A stretch of 64,000 nucleotides of DNA, taken from positions 248,001 to 312,000 of the forward strand of contig CAJNOP010000190.1 of assembly GCA_905250075.1 (NCBI GenBank), given 5' to 3'. Source of the DNA: Rotaria sp. Silwood1 (taxonomy: Eukaryota > Rotifera > Eurotatoria > Philodinida > Philodinidae). A program made the position numbers and the translations under genes. The notes below the pieces were generated by a model, which had not been told where the DNA came from, searched no databases, and saw only the letters and a list, made by a program, of their open reading frames with translations. The number at the start of each line of letters is the position of its first letter. Within the stretch, counting starts at the first letter, position 1. Shown one piece after another: positions 23,583-36,721 of the stretch.

Positions 23583-24067
23583 TAAGAGAGAATCCAACGA
23601 AACCACTACCCAAGAAAGACATAGTCGGGTGCCGAAAAATTTTACATCTTGAAACTGATTAGCCAGGGCGAAAGAGCGTAAAAAGTTAGATCTAAGAACA
23701 AATTTTTAAGTCTTTGGGATGATGTGTTAAGGAGATTTGGTATATCGACTTTTTTCCAGTAACAATCGATGTTTGGAAAAATGATTCATTTTGCGAAACA
23801 AAATTGTTTCTCATTCGTCAAACATTTCAACATAAAAACTTCATCGAAGCAATCACTATCTTATACCAAAAGATAGAGCATAATTCGATCTACAAAACCC
23901 TATAGAAGGTATTTCTATTTGCAAAGAGTAGCCTGTTCAACAATCATTGAAATATAGAAAATATCATTATTTTTTCATTTTGTTCATATGCCTTTGCGTG
24001 CTTGGTGACGCTATTGGCACTTCACGTTACAAGGTCCCAGATTGAATTTTGGATATGTTGTAGCCCG
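23583..24067 (+). repeat. Solo arm of the long-TIR element found at 28391-31082
   Basis: About 485 bp, beginning AAGAGAGAATCC, highly similar to 28391-28875 and to the reverse complement of 30615-31082. Similarity stops abruptly after TTGTAGCCC. No partner arm lies nearby, so this is a truncated or solo terminal repeat. Confidence 0.8.
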
Positions 24068-24880
24068 TGTCCTCTCATTTGCGAACATAAAATCGAAATT
24101 GAAAATCTCTTAAATTAAATTTCAGTTGTTTTTTAAATTTAATTTATTCAAATTTAAAATAATCTTAGGTCTTAAATTTTCGATTTTCAAATTTCAAAAA
24201 TATTTACTGATAACAATTTTAAAACAAATTAAAATTTCAATTATATTTTTAAACTTGTTGAAATTTATAGAGTTCGCTAAAGATTGAGTTTCATTATTTC
24301 AATTTAATGAGCTGTAATTTGTAGAGTGCGCTAAAATATAGTAATGCTTTTTTTTATTCTTAATTGACTGCAATTTATTGAGTTCGTCAGACATAATTGT
24401 TACTATTAATGTCATCAGCTGTTTTTGATTTTGAACAGACTATATAATTATGATAGTAAAATAGAATCGAACATTAAATGGAGATCACTGATTGGGGTGC
24501 AAAAGCATTTATAGACAAAAATCATAAATACAAAAAAATGATGTTCTAAAAAAGACGGCTCAGAAATATAGATATTAATGAGCGTCTTCTCTTGACGAAC
24601 ACAGTTCGATTCGTCCACACCACAGTCAGAACAAATGTCAAATTATCACAACAAGTTATGATACAATCTTCTTAAAAACTCGCTTTGTCTTGAACTGAAA
24701 TCGTTCTTAGTTCAGCCCAAATCGACGATCCTATGGATTTCGTCAAATTACGTTCAATTCTGATCGATATATAATTACACAAGAAGAACAAGTCAATTTC
24801 TTTTTCATAATTACTAGCGATAAGTAATAGAAAATAAAACATTCTTTTTTTTTCTTCATTAAAACAAATCCTTTTATTTT
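24068..24880. other. No gene recognised; AT-rich inverted words
   Basis: Contains blocks such as TTAAATTTAATTTATTCAAATTTAAAA that pair locally. No exon matching the cyclic-nucleotide-binding remnant downstream was found here. Confidence 0.4.
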
Positions 24881-24882
24881 AG

Positions 24883-25136
24883 GGCAGGTTGTGGTCTCGA
24901 AAAAATCATCACCAGATCAAGAAGTTGTATTAGAAATATTAGGTGAAGGTGATTATTTCGGTGCATTACCAATCTTTTTTAATATTCCGTCTCATGTAGC
25001 AGTGAAAGCCAGATATTAGGTTACATGTATGATGATTGACCGACAAACTTTTCAAGGTATGGTTGCACCTGAAATTAAATTAATGGAACGCATTTCACAA
25101 GCATATTATGAATTTATTCATTCAGTTGAAAAATAA
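24883..25136 (+). pseudogene. Truncated last exon of a cAMP-dependent kinase regulatory-subunit-like gene
   Basis: An intact acceptor (TTTTATTTTAG, ending 24882) opens a frame reading VVLEILGEGDYFGALPIFF. This is the phosphate-binding-cassette side of a cyclic-nucleotide-binding domain (GEGxYFGxxAL pattern). It continues VTCMMIDRQTFQGM, then LMERISQAYYEFIHS, as in the C-terminal helices of PKA regulatory subunits or PKG. A TAG interrupts it where the family has the residues before VTCL, and the R-A-A-T-like segment reads SHVAVKAR. No upstream exons are visible in the preceding 800 bp. It is a 5'-truncated, inactive copy of the final exon. Confidence 0.7.
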
Positions 25137-25391
25137 CGAAATATATTAACTTTTTTTTTTGGTAAAACAAAAGATTTTTATGTTTTTCTTTTGTTAATTA
25201 TGTCATCTATTCAAAAAGAAATAAAAGTCTGAAGATATATTTCATTTATTAATGAATAAAATGAGATATGAATTTTTCTTTAGTATTATATTTGAATCAA
25301 AATAGATTTCCACAATATTTCTATTATATTGACTATTCAAAAACAAAACTTTGCCAAGAGAAATAGTTAATTATAATTTTATAGAATTAAT

Positions 25392-27709
25392 TTATGTTGT
25401 TTGTGTTTCTTTCTCATGTTTTACATAAGAATCTGGTGGAAAATAATTTCGAAGAACATTTAGTGAATCATATAATGGTTCAGAGGTTCGTAATTGTTCT
25501 ACTCTAGAACAATTATCTATTGTTTGATGTTGATTTTGAGCGATTATTGCTAACAGTATATCATTACGAATAGCAAGTTCGTTTAAACAAGGAAGACAAG
25601 TTCGACAAAGTAATTGTTGAGCATAGTCCATATGAATATCAAATAGAATCAGTGTAGTTAAATGAGTAAACTTAAGATTGTTTGTTGTTGCTGTTATCTT
25701 CTTTTGTTGTTCAAGTTTATTAAATACTTCAAGTATTTTGAGATGAGGTAAAGCTCGAGCTATACGTTCAAAGAAAACACTTTCGAATGGTTTGATATCA
25801 TCGAAAAGTAATAGCATAGTAACCATGCAGAATGTGTTAGTGGTATCAAAGAGTGGAAATCGATTGGAAATAAATTCAAGACGCGTACCAATAAATGGAA
25901 GTGAATATATTTGACATTGACCATAGTTATTATTGAAATAGTCGATTGTACAATCAACAGACTGTTGTTGTTGTCGAAAAAAACTTTGACGAATTGTGTC
26001 AAGTTCAATATGTGGAGCGTTCTGTAATATGGAACGAATGTGAAAATTAAATTGATATAAATGAGGCATGTATGAAATAATATCATTCTCTAAATCATAT
26101 CCATCAATAAAATGATTAGGCGTATCACCTGTTTCACCAATAGCTAATAATAATGTTAAATATTCAACATTTGATAAACGTTGTAGAAGAGGTACAATAC
26201 ATTTTTTATAATCATCAAAATTACGATAGATTTTCATTGTCAACTGTTTTAAGTTTGGACATAAAATCTAAATAAATAAATTGAATGAAATTTAAAATTA
26301 AGAAATATAACTTACTAATGATATTTTAGATATAATATAAGTTGTTGTACTATCAACATATACAATGCTCACAATCAATGAAAAGAGTTGTGGACCCAAT
26401 TGTTTTAGTAAACAAATGCAATCATCAACATAACATAATGTTATTTGGATATGTGACAGTTGAATTGATTGAGGAAAGAATAAATAGTAATCATTCGATA
26501 CATGTGGTAAAACACAGTCATGATCAAGTTCAAATGATATAATAGAAGGTATTAGTGTCGAAGAACAAAACCTAGATAAGATTTTACCACTAGAAGACCC
26601 AGTTAATCGAATTAAATTACGTACAGTTGAGACAAGAGGGTAATGACGAAAAATACTGTAAATACCATAACCTAAAATATATATGTGTATATGATATAAT
26701 CTAATATTTTTTCAATGTAATCCCAAGACAAGCAATCCTTGCACAGGATTCCGGTCAGGATTTCGTCGGAATCCGATAAAAACTGACGAAATCCGACAGA
26801 ATCCTATCGGGTTTTGCACGTGTCCGATCAGATCCGACAGACGGAATCCGGCCCATGGGATTCCGACAAAAATCCGACAGGATACAGACGCAATTATTTG
26901 AATCCGACGGGATCCGACCGAGCGAGAATCACTTGGGATCTTTTGTTTTTTCTGATAATATTGAATTAAAAAGACTTTTCTATATATTTTTTTTTAACTA
27001 GTATTTTTCTAGGAGAATCAGTGATATTTCAAAATAGAAGTAAAATGATGTGATAGATTTTCCAATAATTTCTTTAAAATGTGTAAAAGTTCTCTGTAGA
27101 AAAGTAACGCATAAACTTCTTTAGCACAAAATGCAAATAAGACATTTTCAAATTAGTTAATTCATAAAATCTCACATATTTGTTAAATAGAAAATTAACA
27201 TAAATAGTACGTAAGATCTTTGAAAAAATATATTTAAGAATAATTTACCTAGTATATATGATGTCGATGTTTTAGGATTTCGCTTAAAAACCATTATTTT
27301 CAAATGTGTCAAATTTGGAAAAATTCTATCAGAATTTTTTTCAGCAAAACTGACAATATCCGGAAGATGTTGAATATAGAGTGTCAATGATTGAATATTA
27401 TTGAAAATACGAGGCATGACATGTGAATAAAATCGTCGTTGAAAAAGTGATTGATCTTGTAATTGAAAATAATTACAAGTCAAATCTATTGCTTGACATT
27501 TATCAAGTGCAAGTTGTTCCAAACGATTGTTACCAATAGCAATAATAGAGCAAAGTAATAACACGCGAGGTTTGACTTTATTCATAATAGTTAAAATTAT
27601 TTCATCAGGTAAATCGAGTAGTTGAACATTGTCTTCTGTAGAAAACAAGAAAAAAAAATAAATGGATATTATCAAATAATTCCATACACATACTTGATAA
27701 ATATTTCAT
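25392..27709 (-). CDS. F-box protein with leucine-rich C-terminal region
   Basis: Likely substrate-recognition subunit of an SCF ubiquitin ligase. I assemble four exons: 27694-27709, 27249-27635, 26316-26671 and 25392-26267. The total is 1635 nt, 544 residues, in frame at every join. The F-box-like start is VQLLDLPDEIILTIMNKV (LPDE at residues 14-17) followed by a hydrophobic helical block. Later segments repeat degenerate leucine-rich phrases: MPRIFNNIQSLTLYIQHL, FPNLTHLKIMVF, LCPNLKQLTMKIY, VEYLTLLLAIGE, LPHLKILEVFNKL and FTHLTTLILFDI. The tiny 16-nt first exon is the least certain part. Intron 2 (26672-27248) carries a MITE. Such F-box/LRR-like genes are a large, fast-changing family in rotifers. 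The target is unknown. Confidence 0.8.
26720..26939. mobile_element. MITE-like repeat built of ATCCGAC words, in F-box gene intron 2
   Basis: About 220 bp bounded by ATCCCAAG on the left and CTTGGGAT on the right. The interior repeats ATCCGACAG/ATCCGACGG and its complement more than ten times, in both orientations, and is more GC-rich than its surroundings. No certain target duplication. Confidence 0.6.
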
Positions 27710-28390
27710 TATTGATATAATGTGTTCGACTGAAGTTCGAATAGACGTATATATATATGTATATGAATATGTGACGAGTTATGCTTGACGGACATTGTTG
27801 AAATGAAAATCAATCATTGATGATCAATTATTTTAACAAAGGATTTTTTTATAAAAAGAAATATGTAGATAAATCAATCAGATGAAACTAAGTTGAAGAT
27901 ATTTTTATTATAGAATGTTATTTGTTGATTTTAAATATATCGGACTTTCTGCAGTGACTTATAATAACACTAGAGATTATAGAATGGTTACTATCATTGA
28001 TTTACCTATTAATAGACGTGTAATCATAGAGATTTCATACTAATATTGATGTCTTATTATGAAACTTGAATATTTCTTGATAAGTTATTATCGATTTATA
28101 AATGATTTTCCAAGTTTAGCGATTCTATCATCTTTATAAAGAGACAGAAGCTATGCTTTTTTTTTTATTTGTAAAATACTAATTTGGAAAATAATCGAAA
28201 TAATAAAAATATTGTTAAAAATCTAATTTATTATCATGAAGAGAATCCAGTGATTGAATCTAAAGCATGTTAAAATCAAAATAAGGATTTAGAAGTGTAT
28301 TTATTTTAAAAAAATAATTAAAGAATATTTGAGTATAAAAAATTGAAGCTAACAAAAAGAAATCTTAACGAACGTTATTAGGATAATCGT
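27710..28390. other. No gene recognised
   Basis: AT-rich sequence upstream of the F-box gene; presumed promoter region, with no motif I can support. Confidence 0.45.
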
Positions 28391-31082
28391 TAAGAGAGAA
28401 TCCACGAAACCAGTACCCAAGAAAGACATAGTCGGGTGCCGAAAAATTTGACATCTTGAAACTGATTAGCCAGGGCGAAAGAGCGTAAAAAGTTAGGTCT
28501 AAGAACAAATTTTTAAGTCTTTGGGATGATGTGTTGAGGAGATTTGGTATATCGACTTTTTTCCAGTAATAATCGATGTTTGAAAAAATGATTCATTTTG
28601 CGAAAAAAAAATTGTTTCTCATTCGTCAAACATTTCAACATAAAAACTTCATCGAAGCAATCACTATCTTATACCAAAAGATAGAGCATAATTCGATCTA
28701 CAAAACCCTATAGAAGGTATTTCTATTTACAAAGAGTAGCCTGTTCAACAATCATTGAAATATAGAAAATATCTTTATTTTTTTCATTTTTGTTCATATG
28801 CTTTTGTGTGCTTGGTGACGCTATTGGCACCTCTCGTTACAGGGTCCCAGACTGAATTTTGGAAATGTTGTAGCCCATTGAAAGGCGCACCTTTTGGTAT
28901 AAATATGTATAGGGTTAAAGTGCTAGCAACATGCCCAAATGCTCATAGAAACGTAAATAATGACACATCATTTTTTGCTATTTTCATGTGTACTCGAGGT
29001 CTTCAGAGTGCGGGGTGTGGGTGCGAGTGTTGGTGATGGTTTTCTTTTCGCCAACAGCCACATCCACAGTCATGTACTTTTCTTGCTCATGATTTCTCTG
29101 GTTGATTTTTTTGTTTCTTTCGTCCATCAAATCTCCCGATATGTGTGATTATCCAGACCGATGTAGTGCAGAATCTGAAGATTATAGTCTCTCACTAGCA
29201 TTACTAAAAACTAGCGATTCGATCCCATGTAGTAAGCAATCAAAAAACCCGATTGCAGTATGGATGGTTATATTTCATAACGGAGAACGTCTCCCTAAAT
29301 ATGTGATGCGTCTTCTGAGCGTGGAAAAATTCCATTGGGTTTGGATTCTCGTCCGCATCTATCATAGATTTGGGGCAAACCATAGACAATAATGTATGAA
29401 TCAGTCTATCATCACAATATCGCTGAAATCCGTTGCCAACAACAACTAAGAGATTGTAACTACGAAGTGGCAGTCTTTCTGCCTAGATGTGAGCTTCCAA
29501 TTTTGTATTCGTTCAAATACCGAAGCATCTTGAAATCCAAAACAAAGACGCATATTGTAGCTGTGAAACTATCATGAAACGAGCGCATGCATACTGCCAT
29601 ATAAGGACGACTAGGAGTAAAATAGGGTGTGACGCTCAGCATTCTCAAGACCAATTGAACCGTCTTTTCAGATTTAGAGCTAGGAAGATAATACATCATA
29701 GAATGTACACATACCCTATAAAGGCATTCTACAATGGAGATAACCAAGTCAGAAACTAAGTCTAGTCTCTATCAACCTAAGAAATGTAACCCGATTCGAT
29801 GCAGTTTCGGAGCACACTTTTCTTGAATCTAGCGGCAGAGGATCTGAAGCAGGATTTACTACTCATGACACTGTGGATCATTGTATGTGAAGCATTATTA
29901 TGCATCTTATTCTCTACAATGAGAAAAAAGGCCACAGATTCTAACATTATTTCGATACATAAAGAGGGACGTAATTGAAAAGAACAAAGGTATAAAGATT
30001 GCGAAATACGTTTTTTTGGATGTGTGGGAAGTTCTTCGAGATCAATGATCAAAAATTTTCTCCTAAATAGAAAAAAACCCACCTTACATTTGAACACACA
30101 AAGCTATCGACAATGGTTTCGGCAGCCATAAGGAACTTTCGACGTAACCTGTGTAAATATGAGTCAGCGTTCATGCTCAAACAAAAGTCCTCTCAGTTTA
30201 TCGCAATTCTTACATGATTACTTTAATGAGATCTATTCATAACAACGACTGTCTGACTTATCATCCTCACATGATCAGTTAGCGTCTTCTGACCATAGAC
30301 TACCGTGTTCTAATTTAACACTGCCTCGATTATTTGAATCTACTTTCCACAAGTAGAAGGTGAAAGAAGGATGTGTCATGATGCTTCAAAAACATTTTGG
30401 AAAGCCTTATGAAACAACGCCAAGCCCATCAAAAATGACTGCGACACGGTGAACATATGGTGAAATGATTTCTGGAGTGAAGATCTCGAATACACATGAA
30501 AATAGCAAAAAATGATGTGTCATTATTTACGTTTCTATGAGCATTTTGGCATGTTGCTAGCACTTTAACCCTATACATATTTATACCAAAAGGTGCGCCT
30601 TTCAATGGGCTACAACATATCCAAAATTCAGTCTGGCACCTTGTAACGAGAGGTGCCAATAGCGTCACCAAGCACGCAAAGGCATATGAACAAAAATGAA
30701 AAAATAATGATATTTTCTATATTTCAATGATTGTTGAACAGGCTACTCTTTGCAAATAGAAATACCTTCTATAGGATTTTGTAGATCGAATTATGCTCTA
30801 TCTTTTGGTATAAGATAGTGATTGCTTCGATGAAGTTTTTATGTTGAAGTGTTTGACGAATGAGAAACAATTTTTTTTTCGCAAAATGAATCATTTTTTC
30901 AAACATCTATTATTACTGGAAAACAGTCGATATATCAAATCTCCTCAACACATCATCCCAAAGACTTAAAAATTTGTTCTTAGACCTAACTTTTTACGCT
31001 CTTTCGCCCTGGCTAATCAGTTTCAAGATGTCAAATTTTTCGGCACCCGGCTTGGATGGCGGTCTCATGGACTCTCTTTTAA
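28391..31082. mobile_element. 2.7-kb element with ~0.6-kb terminal inverted repeats
   Basis: The left arm (28391-29008) and right arm (30475-31082) are near-identical reverse complements over about 600 bp. They end near TAAGAGAGAATCC and GGACTCTCTTTTA. The right arm lacks about 11 bp near its outer end. The 1.47-kb interior has only broken frames. The longest runs on + at 29102-29392 (CSKQSKNPIAVWMVIFHNGE region) and 29392-29577, and matches no transposase I can name. No clear target duplication was found. A solo arm lies at 23583-24067. Long-TIR elements of this shape may belong to Mutator-like or similar DNA transposons; the family is open. It appears non-functional. Confidence 0.75.
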
Positions 31083-32360
31083 TAGTGTCGATGATGCTTA
31101 CAATCAAGATTCTCCCTTGGGGGGGCGGACTGTTCTTTCTCTTCAAACTGTTCGACTTCGTAGTAAAACTCTTAATACTTTCTGCCAATTCTTGACAACA
31201 TTGTGGCAAATTTGAACAGAAACCAGGTTTTGAAACACCATCTACCTCTCTCTAGCAGAAACTGCAATAAAAATGAGCAGATAATTCCATTACTGGGTGA
31301 ACATGATTAGCGCAGGTTGTCCATTGTAGGAGGAACCAAGTGACAATAAGTTCCGTTCTTCCTTTCAGTCACCAATTTTAGCACTACGAGGATAAAAGCA
31401 CTTTCTGCCAAACTTTTAGCCCCTCCCACCCCAAAAAACTATCGACAACCCTGTTGACAATAGAGAGGTTTTACAGAATTTTAATGACACCGATAAACAT
31501 GTTCTTCATCAATAATTTATTGAACTAGGAAAGCTGTAAAACAGAAACTATTTTACTATTTTCTATCCTAACCATTCCACATGGAAATATAATATATACA
31601 TCAAATAAAGTTGCTTGTAGAAAATCATGTCGTTTAGTTTTTAAGAGATGGTGCATCAGATCATCTGCCAAGACAGCTATCAATAAAATTTTGATTTTCG
31701 ATTTCGTCACCTCTAATGATAGACCATCATTAGAAATCTCTTGTTCCATAATATTAGCTCTTTGTCACTTGTGTGTGAAAAATTTCAAAGTATACATGGG
31801 CCTCACTTTTCGACATTTAGTTAAAAAAACTCGTTCTTTAAGATTTCTGTTAGTATTTTACACTTTTTTCGGAGTTCTATCATTGCTTCGAGTGTAGATA
31901 CATCTTACAAGATGCAGAAATGTTTTCTCTACAAAACTGGATAACTTATTAAGTTCTATAATGCCAATATATGGGTCACATGAGCAATGACTAAAACCAT
32001 GATTCACTAGTATTTTGGCGCTAGTCATATGGAATATTACTATCCTAAAATAGTTTTTATTATTTTTTTGAAAGCTTTTGAAATTCTGAATTGTTTAAGG
32101 CGTCACTTCAATAAACAAAAACACCAACGTAAATAATGAGTCAATACCATGAATATTGATGGGTGATATTCATCTTTGTTCATTTTGACCTATAATCAGC
32201 TTACTATATCTATTACGTTTATTCAAAATAATAATGTGACTTCTGATTTGTAATCAGAATGAGAAATTGAATGTAATAATGTTATTTAGCAGAATGCCGA
32301 GTTAATCGAATTAAAAATATATTATCGAATACAGATAACTGAAACATAATTGAAAAAATA
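31083..32360. other. No gene recognised
   Basis: Contains short overlapping frames on both strands (31525-31749 -, 31691-31897 +) with no recognisable domain. No RNA gene seen. Confidence 0.5.
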
Positions 32361-33008
32361 TATTTATAGGCATTGTTGTAAGCTTCTCCAGTTTATTATA
32401 AGAAGGTATGTAACCTAATATTTTACATCATTAAGAATCATTCGACTCTTAACTTCAAGAATGCCTATTTAGTTTTTTTAAATTTTGTATCACTTTTGAG
32501 AAAACCATATTTCCCTCGACACCGGTGTCAAAAGACTAAACGTTTTAAAATTGTGGCCATATTTGATAGCTTAATCATCACGACCTATTCTGATGGAGAT
32601 TTGAATAGCATATTTGGAATCAGCGTAAAAAATTACTTCAAATCACATATATTTTGACGAAACAATTTTTAATGGAACATTGATCCTGTGCTTCCAGAGG
32701 GTCGTTTTTTTTCAAAGAAAAAAAATTTGTGCAAAATATATGCTGCTATCGAAAGTAGTTTTTTTTACTCTGATTTCAAATAGGCTATGATGAGCAACGC
32801 TATCAAATATGGACACAATTTTAACAATTTTTTGCCTTTTCCGATCAACATCGAAGAAAACCCAATTTTCTCAAAAATAATATAAAATAAAAAAATCTGA
32901 ATAGGCACTTTTGAAGTTAAGAGTCAAGTGATTCTTAATGAAGCAAAATATTAGGTTTCATATTTTCTCAAGAAACTAGAGAGACTTGCAAATATATGTC
33001 TATAAATA
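32361..33008. mobile_element. Fold-back MITE, ~650 bp
   Basis: The two halves are imperfect reverse complements. The ends read TATTTATAGGCAT and ATGTCTATAAATA. Long inner blocks around AACCTAATATTTT, TTAAGAATCA and GACTCTTAACTTCAA pair across the element. Arms of at least 250 bp diverge by roughly 15-25%, so it is an old copy. No coding capacity. Confidence 0.7.
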
Positions 33009-33495
33009 TATACTATCAAGTATGCTCAAGTTATCTAAATCTCATAGAAAAGAAAAAGTTTTATAAAGATCGCAAAAAAAACTGATTATAATAAAAATAT
33101 TATCAAAATTTTATCGATGATTGTATATTTAACATGGATTATAATTGATTTTAATTTAAAACAATCAGAATAATCGATGAATAGTTTCATTGTAGAAATA
33201 AGAACTATTCTATTGAACAATATTGAAAATATTTCACGTAGATTCGGAATTTTATTTCAAGTTTATGATTTCAAAGGCTCTTCAAATCTTATAAAATTTT
33301 CAAAATGATCATTCTTATTTTGGGTGTGGGTATCTAAATATTTACATTACTATTTTTAATGTATAGAAAGTTTCGAATGATCGACTACTAGATGTTACGA
33401 TCAATGTCTTATAAAAACTTTTTACTCCAGTTGAAGTCACAAATATGAGCACCAAAGATTTTTTTTGGTATTGTTTATAGAGTAATTTATATAAT

Positions 33496-34008
33496 ATGAA
33501 ATGTTTGTCAATTACAAGTTATAAAATCGCTGGTCATTATGATGAGCTGATTGTACTGCTGCTTACGTTAGTTTTATCTGACATCGTGAAAAAGTTCACT
33601 TTAATATCTTCGTATTCGTACGCGAAATCTATTAATCATCGATGGCACATATCTGCAAAATGGAACTCTTACTCATATGTCTCAATTTCACACATTCACT
33701 GTTTACTTTCTCGTATACTTATTGATGATATTCAATCAACCTCTACAAGAATAAAATATGGACAAACAGCTTGTATCTTACATGATATGAAGGTCTCTAT
33801 GGTCATATTTTATGTTTACTTGCTTTTGTTCACATTTACTCATTTGGACAAACTCTCGAATAAGTTTCCAACTGTTTTATTTGATACTGTAACTCACTTC
33901 TATGTCTATAATATGGTTCCAATGAAGTATGAAATCTTTGTAGGAATTAGTCAAGCTTTTCTTGTGCTTAAGTGTTTCTCTATGATGTATTTAATGGATC
34001 CTACTTAA
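33496..34008 (+). CDS. Hypothetical 170-codon frame
   Basis: A single open frame, long for this base composition, encoding a Ser/Tyr/His-rich protein with hydrophobic stretches (LIVLLLTLVLSDIV near the N-terminus, VIFYVYLLLFTFTHL in the middle). No domain, splice partner or second copy was found, and no polyadenylation signal stands out. It may be a decayed or chance frame. Confidence 0.25.
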   Translation: MKCLSITSYKIAGHYDELIVLLLTLVLSDIVKKFTLISSYSYAKSINHRWHISAKWNSYSYVSISHIHCLLSRILIDDIQSTSTRIKYGQTACILHDMKVSMVIFYVYLLLFTFTHLDKLSNKFPTVLFDTVTHFYVYNMVPMKYEIFVGISQAFLVLKCFSMMYLMDPT

Positions 34009-36660
34009 TTAAGATCTGATATGAATCCGTCTTAGTTAGTTATTGAATATTTTCATCTTATATCATTTGTCATAACACAAGTGAATATAGATTATGCAGC
34101 GTGATTTCTATTCGAAACAAACACATGTCCACCTTGTCTAACTGAATTCAAAGTCGATTATAACCAATTGAAAAATATAACAAGCTAGTGACGTTTCCCA
34201 TCCAGAAAGGATTAATGTTAATGTACATGAATGCAGATAAATCTATAGAAATAGAAAAATTAACTTCCAAAAGTGATTAGAATTTTTAGACATTCGCGTA
34301 AAATTCTGAGAAATATTTTCTCATTAGCAAGTAATTACTGAAGTTTCATAGAAATGATTCTCTCATGTTTGAATAGTCTCTTAAATATTTAGTTATGCAT
34401 GGGCTTGAATGGAATAAAAGCAATTACGGCGACTTTGGAGAGCTTCTTTGAAAATCTGAACATACTTCAACAACTTTCATTGTTTTTTTTTTCTTTTCAG
34501 TTTTATGAAAGAATCTTCTAGATCATTTTCTTAGTGCATGTTGAAACAAAATATACCGCACCTCGATGCAGAAAAAATAAACAAATGCACAATGTTCGAT
34601 CAAAGTTTTATGGAATTGATAATTTGAATTCTAACACATACATAATATTGTTGATATAATTCTTTTTACACGAAAAATAAATGAATACGATGAATATTTC
34701 CATAACCTGTCATTTTCTACCCAGGATGCTGCTGTTATTGCGATACCTGAATATAATCGTATAAAACAATAATGATTACCTTGTACTCATATATATCAAA
34801 ACTTCCTGTTGGTGCGACTAAATAGCAATATAGATGAACTTAAAAAAGAAGGATTGTATTAACATAATCAACATATTACAGAAACGTGTTAAAAAAGTTC
34901 ATATTTTCATTAGTTTGAAGAAATATGTATATTTGGTTAACAAAATTAAAGATGAGAAAAGTCTTATGAACTCTTTTGGTGTATTGAAACAAAGAATGTC
35001 TTCTATCACTCATAACGTGCTGCACGTCAGTACTATTTAGATTTTCTATAAAAACAAAGTTTGACAAAAATCATAGGCGAAACAATGAGCATTTAAACAG
35101 ATCGAACCAGATTGTGGCTGAAGATTGGTTTCAATTAATGTTGTCCTATTCATGAGTGGAACAACAAATTAAAATCTCTTACCAATTAAATCAATCATTC
35201 TTATTCACCAATATGGTCAAGAAAAAATCTTTTTTTTTTGTTTTGGAAATCGATTTTGAATAAAAGTAGACTAATGATCTCATTTTGTATCTTCGTTAAA
35301 TATTCGTCAATTATATTAAGGAGCTCAAAAATGTCGATAAATTCGCACAATAATATTTGCAACATAAACGAATTTGATGGTACACATACTTATGTACTTT
35401 TTCTTCGATTCTGAGCTGTGCTTAAGACGCTATGGAAGCAAATCTTATTATTAATATGAATATTTTTCACTTCAGATCTCTACCCACATGTCATTCTGAA
35501 CAATATGTTGAACATTTTTGTTCGAACTCATTGAATGTTTATAATGTTCAAGATTTTTTTGAGACAAACCATGACCTATGAATGACGAGAAAAAATCGAC
35601 TATTATCATTTGATAATTTCCTATAGACTAAAGTGGTGTGTTTGTGAGAGAGAATGGAAGTAAAATGAACACTATCACTCTCAATTTCTCTCAAGTCTTT
35701 CCTATTAAATACAGTAAAAGATGTTATGTCATTTGCATAATCAACAAAAATTTTATCATTCAATTATCAAAAATATAATAAATCAACCAGCAGATAATTA
35801 TATAATGCGATATAGAGTCACTCTTACAGTGTTTTCATAACTTGTATGAAAACCTATCAAAAAATGGTAGTATCTAAAAATTACGAAAAAAGATTTTATG
35901 AATGACGTACAGGAAATGACACTGTTAGTAGTGCTTGGGGAAAGGGGAGAGGATCTTTCTGAATAGGTGTCTAACGTAACTAGGCGTTCTAAGAGGAAAA
36001 TAATGATGCGAACAATAAGTTTTTTTTTTCTCAAAACAACCATGACTCTAGACGGTCTTTACAGTTTTGTCTTTACTATTTGAATGAATTCAAATAAATT
36101 TTTAGTTTTCAACTATGTGTTAATTGTTATCTAATTAGGATTGAATCGAATTGAACAGTTTACTAACTAAAATATTAAAGCGACTTTTATATCGTCTTTC
36201 GTTTTTATAAAAAATTTTTATTTTCTCATTTTATCTTTAGACAAAATATTTTATTTGAAATATTAATCAATTTCATTTATTATTTAGATTTGATCATCTA
36301 TGTTTTATCTAATGAGAAATAAACAATATTACGTATTATATTTTCTTTCGATTTTGTATTCGATAACCTCTGACAATGAAACTGTTCGAAATGAGTTAAA
36401 CTATATGTGTATATATATTGACGCTTGAACAAGTTTTATCACCGCAATAACTTATCACTATGTATTGTTCACGTGACATCTATAATTCAAGAAACTACAT
36501 GAACACATGTGTAGGCAGAAAGACACAGTAGACCATTATAAGCTGATTCAGTGCATGCGAACCGTGTTAGAATCAATAAAATGTCCTTATTACCCTTGTT
36601 CTCTACTCTTTGTCTGTTTTCATATAAGTTCTAGTATATTCTTCCAGCGAACGTAAGTGA
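34009..36660. other. Long stretch without a recognised gene
   Basis: AT-rich DNA with short frames only (for example 34834-35040 + and 35798-36043 -), none with recognisable content. No RNA gene, tandem array or clear fold-back was seen. Confidence 0.5.
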
Positions 36661-36664
36661 TGAC

Positions 36665-36721
36665 TATATAAGGCCTTGCTAATTTCTAACACTCATCATT
36701 CTTATTTCAATCTTCATTCTA
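36665..36721 (+). promoter_or_regulatory. Candidate TATA box and leader exon of the disordered-protein gene
   Basis: TATATAAGG at 36665-36673 is followed about 30 bp later by a short pyrimidine-rich segment ending in a strong donor (TTCTA then GTAAGT at 36722). An acceptor-like TATTATTTAAG ends near 37321, shortly before the ATG at 37355. A first untranslated exon and a leader intron of about 600 nt are therefore plausible. No transcript evidence is available here. Confidence 0.4.

Noticed and set aside
29102-29577. Glycosyltransferase (xylosyltransferase-like) reading of the long-TIR element interior
   Set aside because: NPIAVWMVIFHNGE recalls the start of such domains only weakly, and no later motif could be found in any frame.
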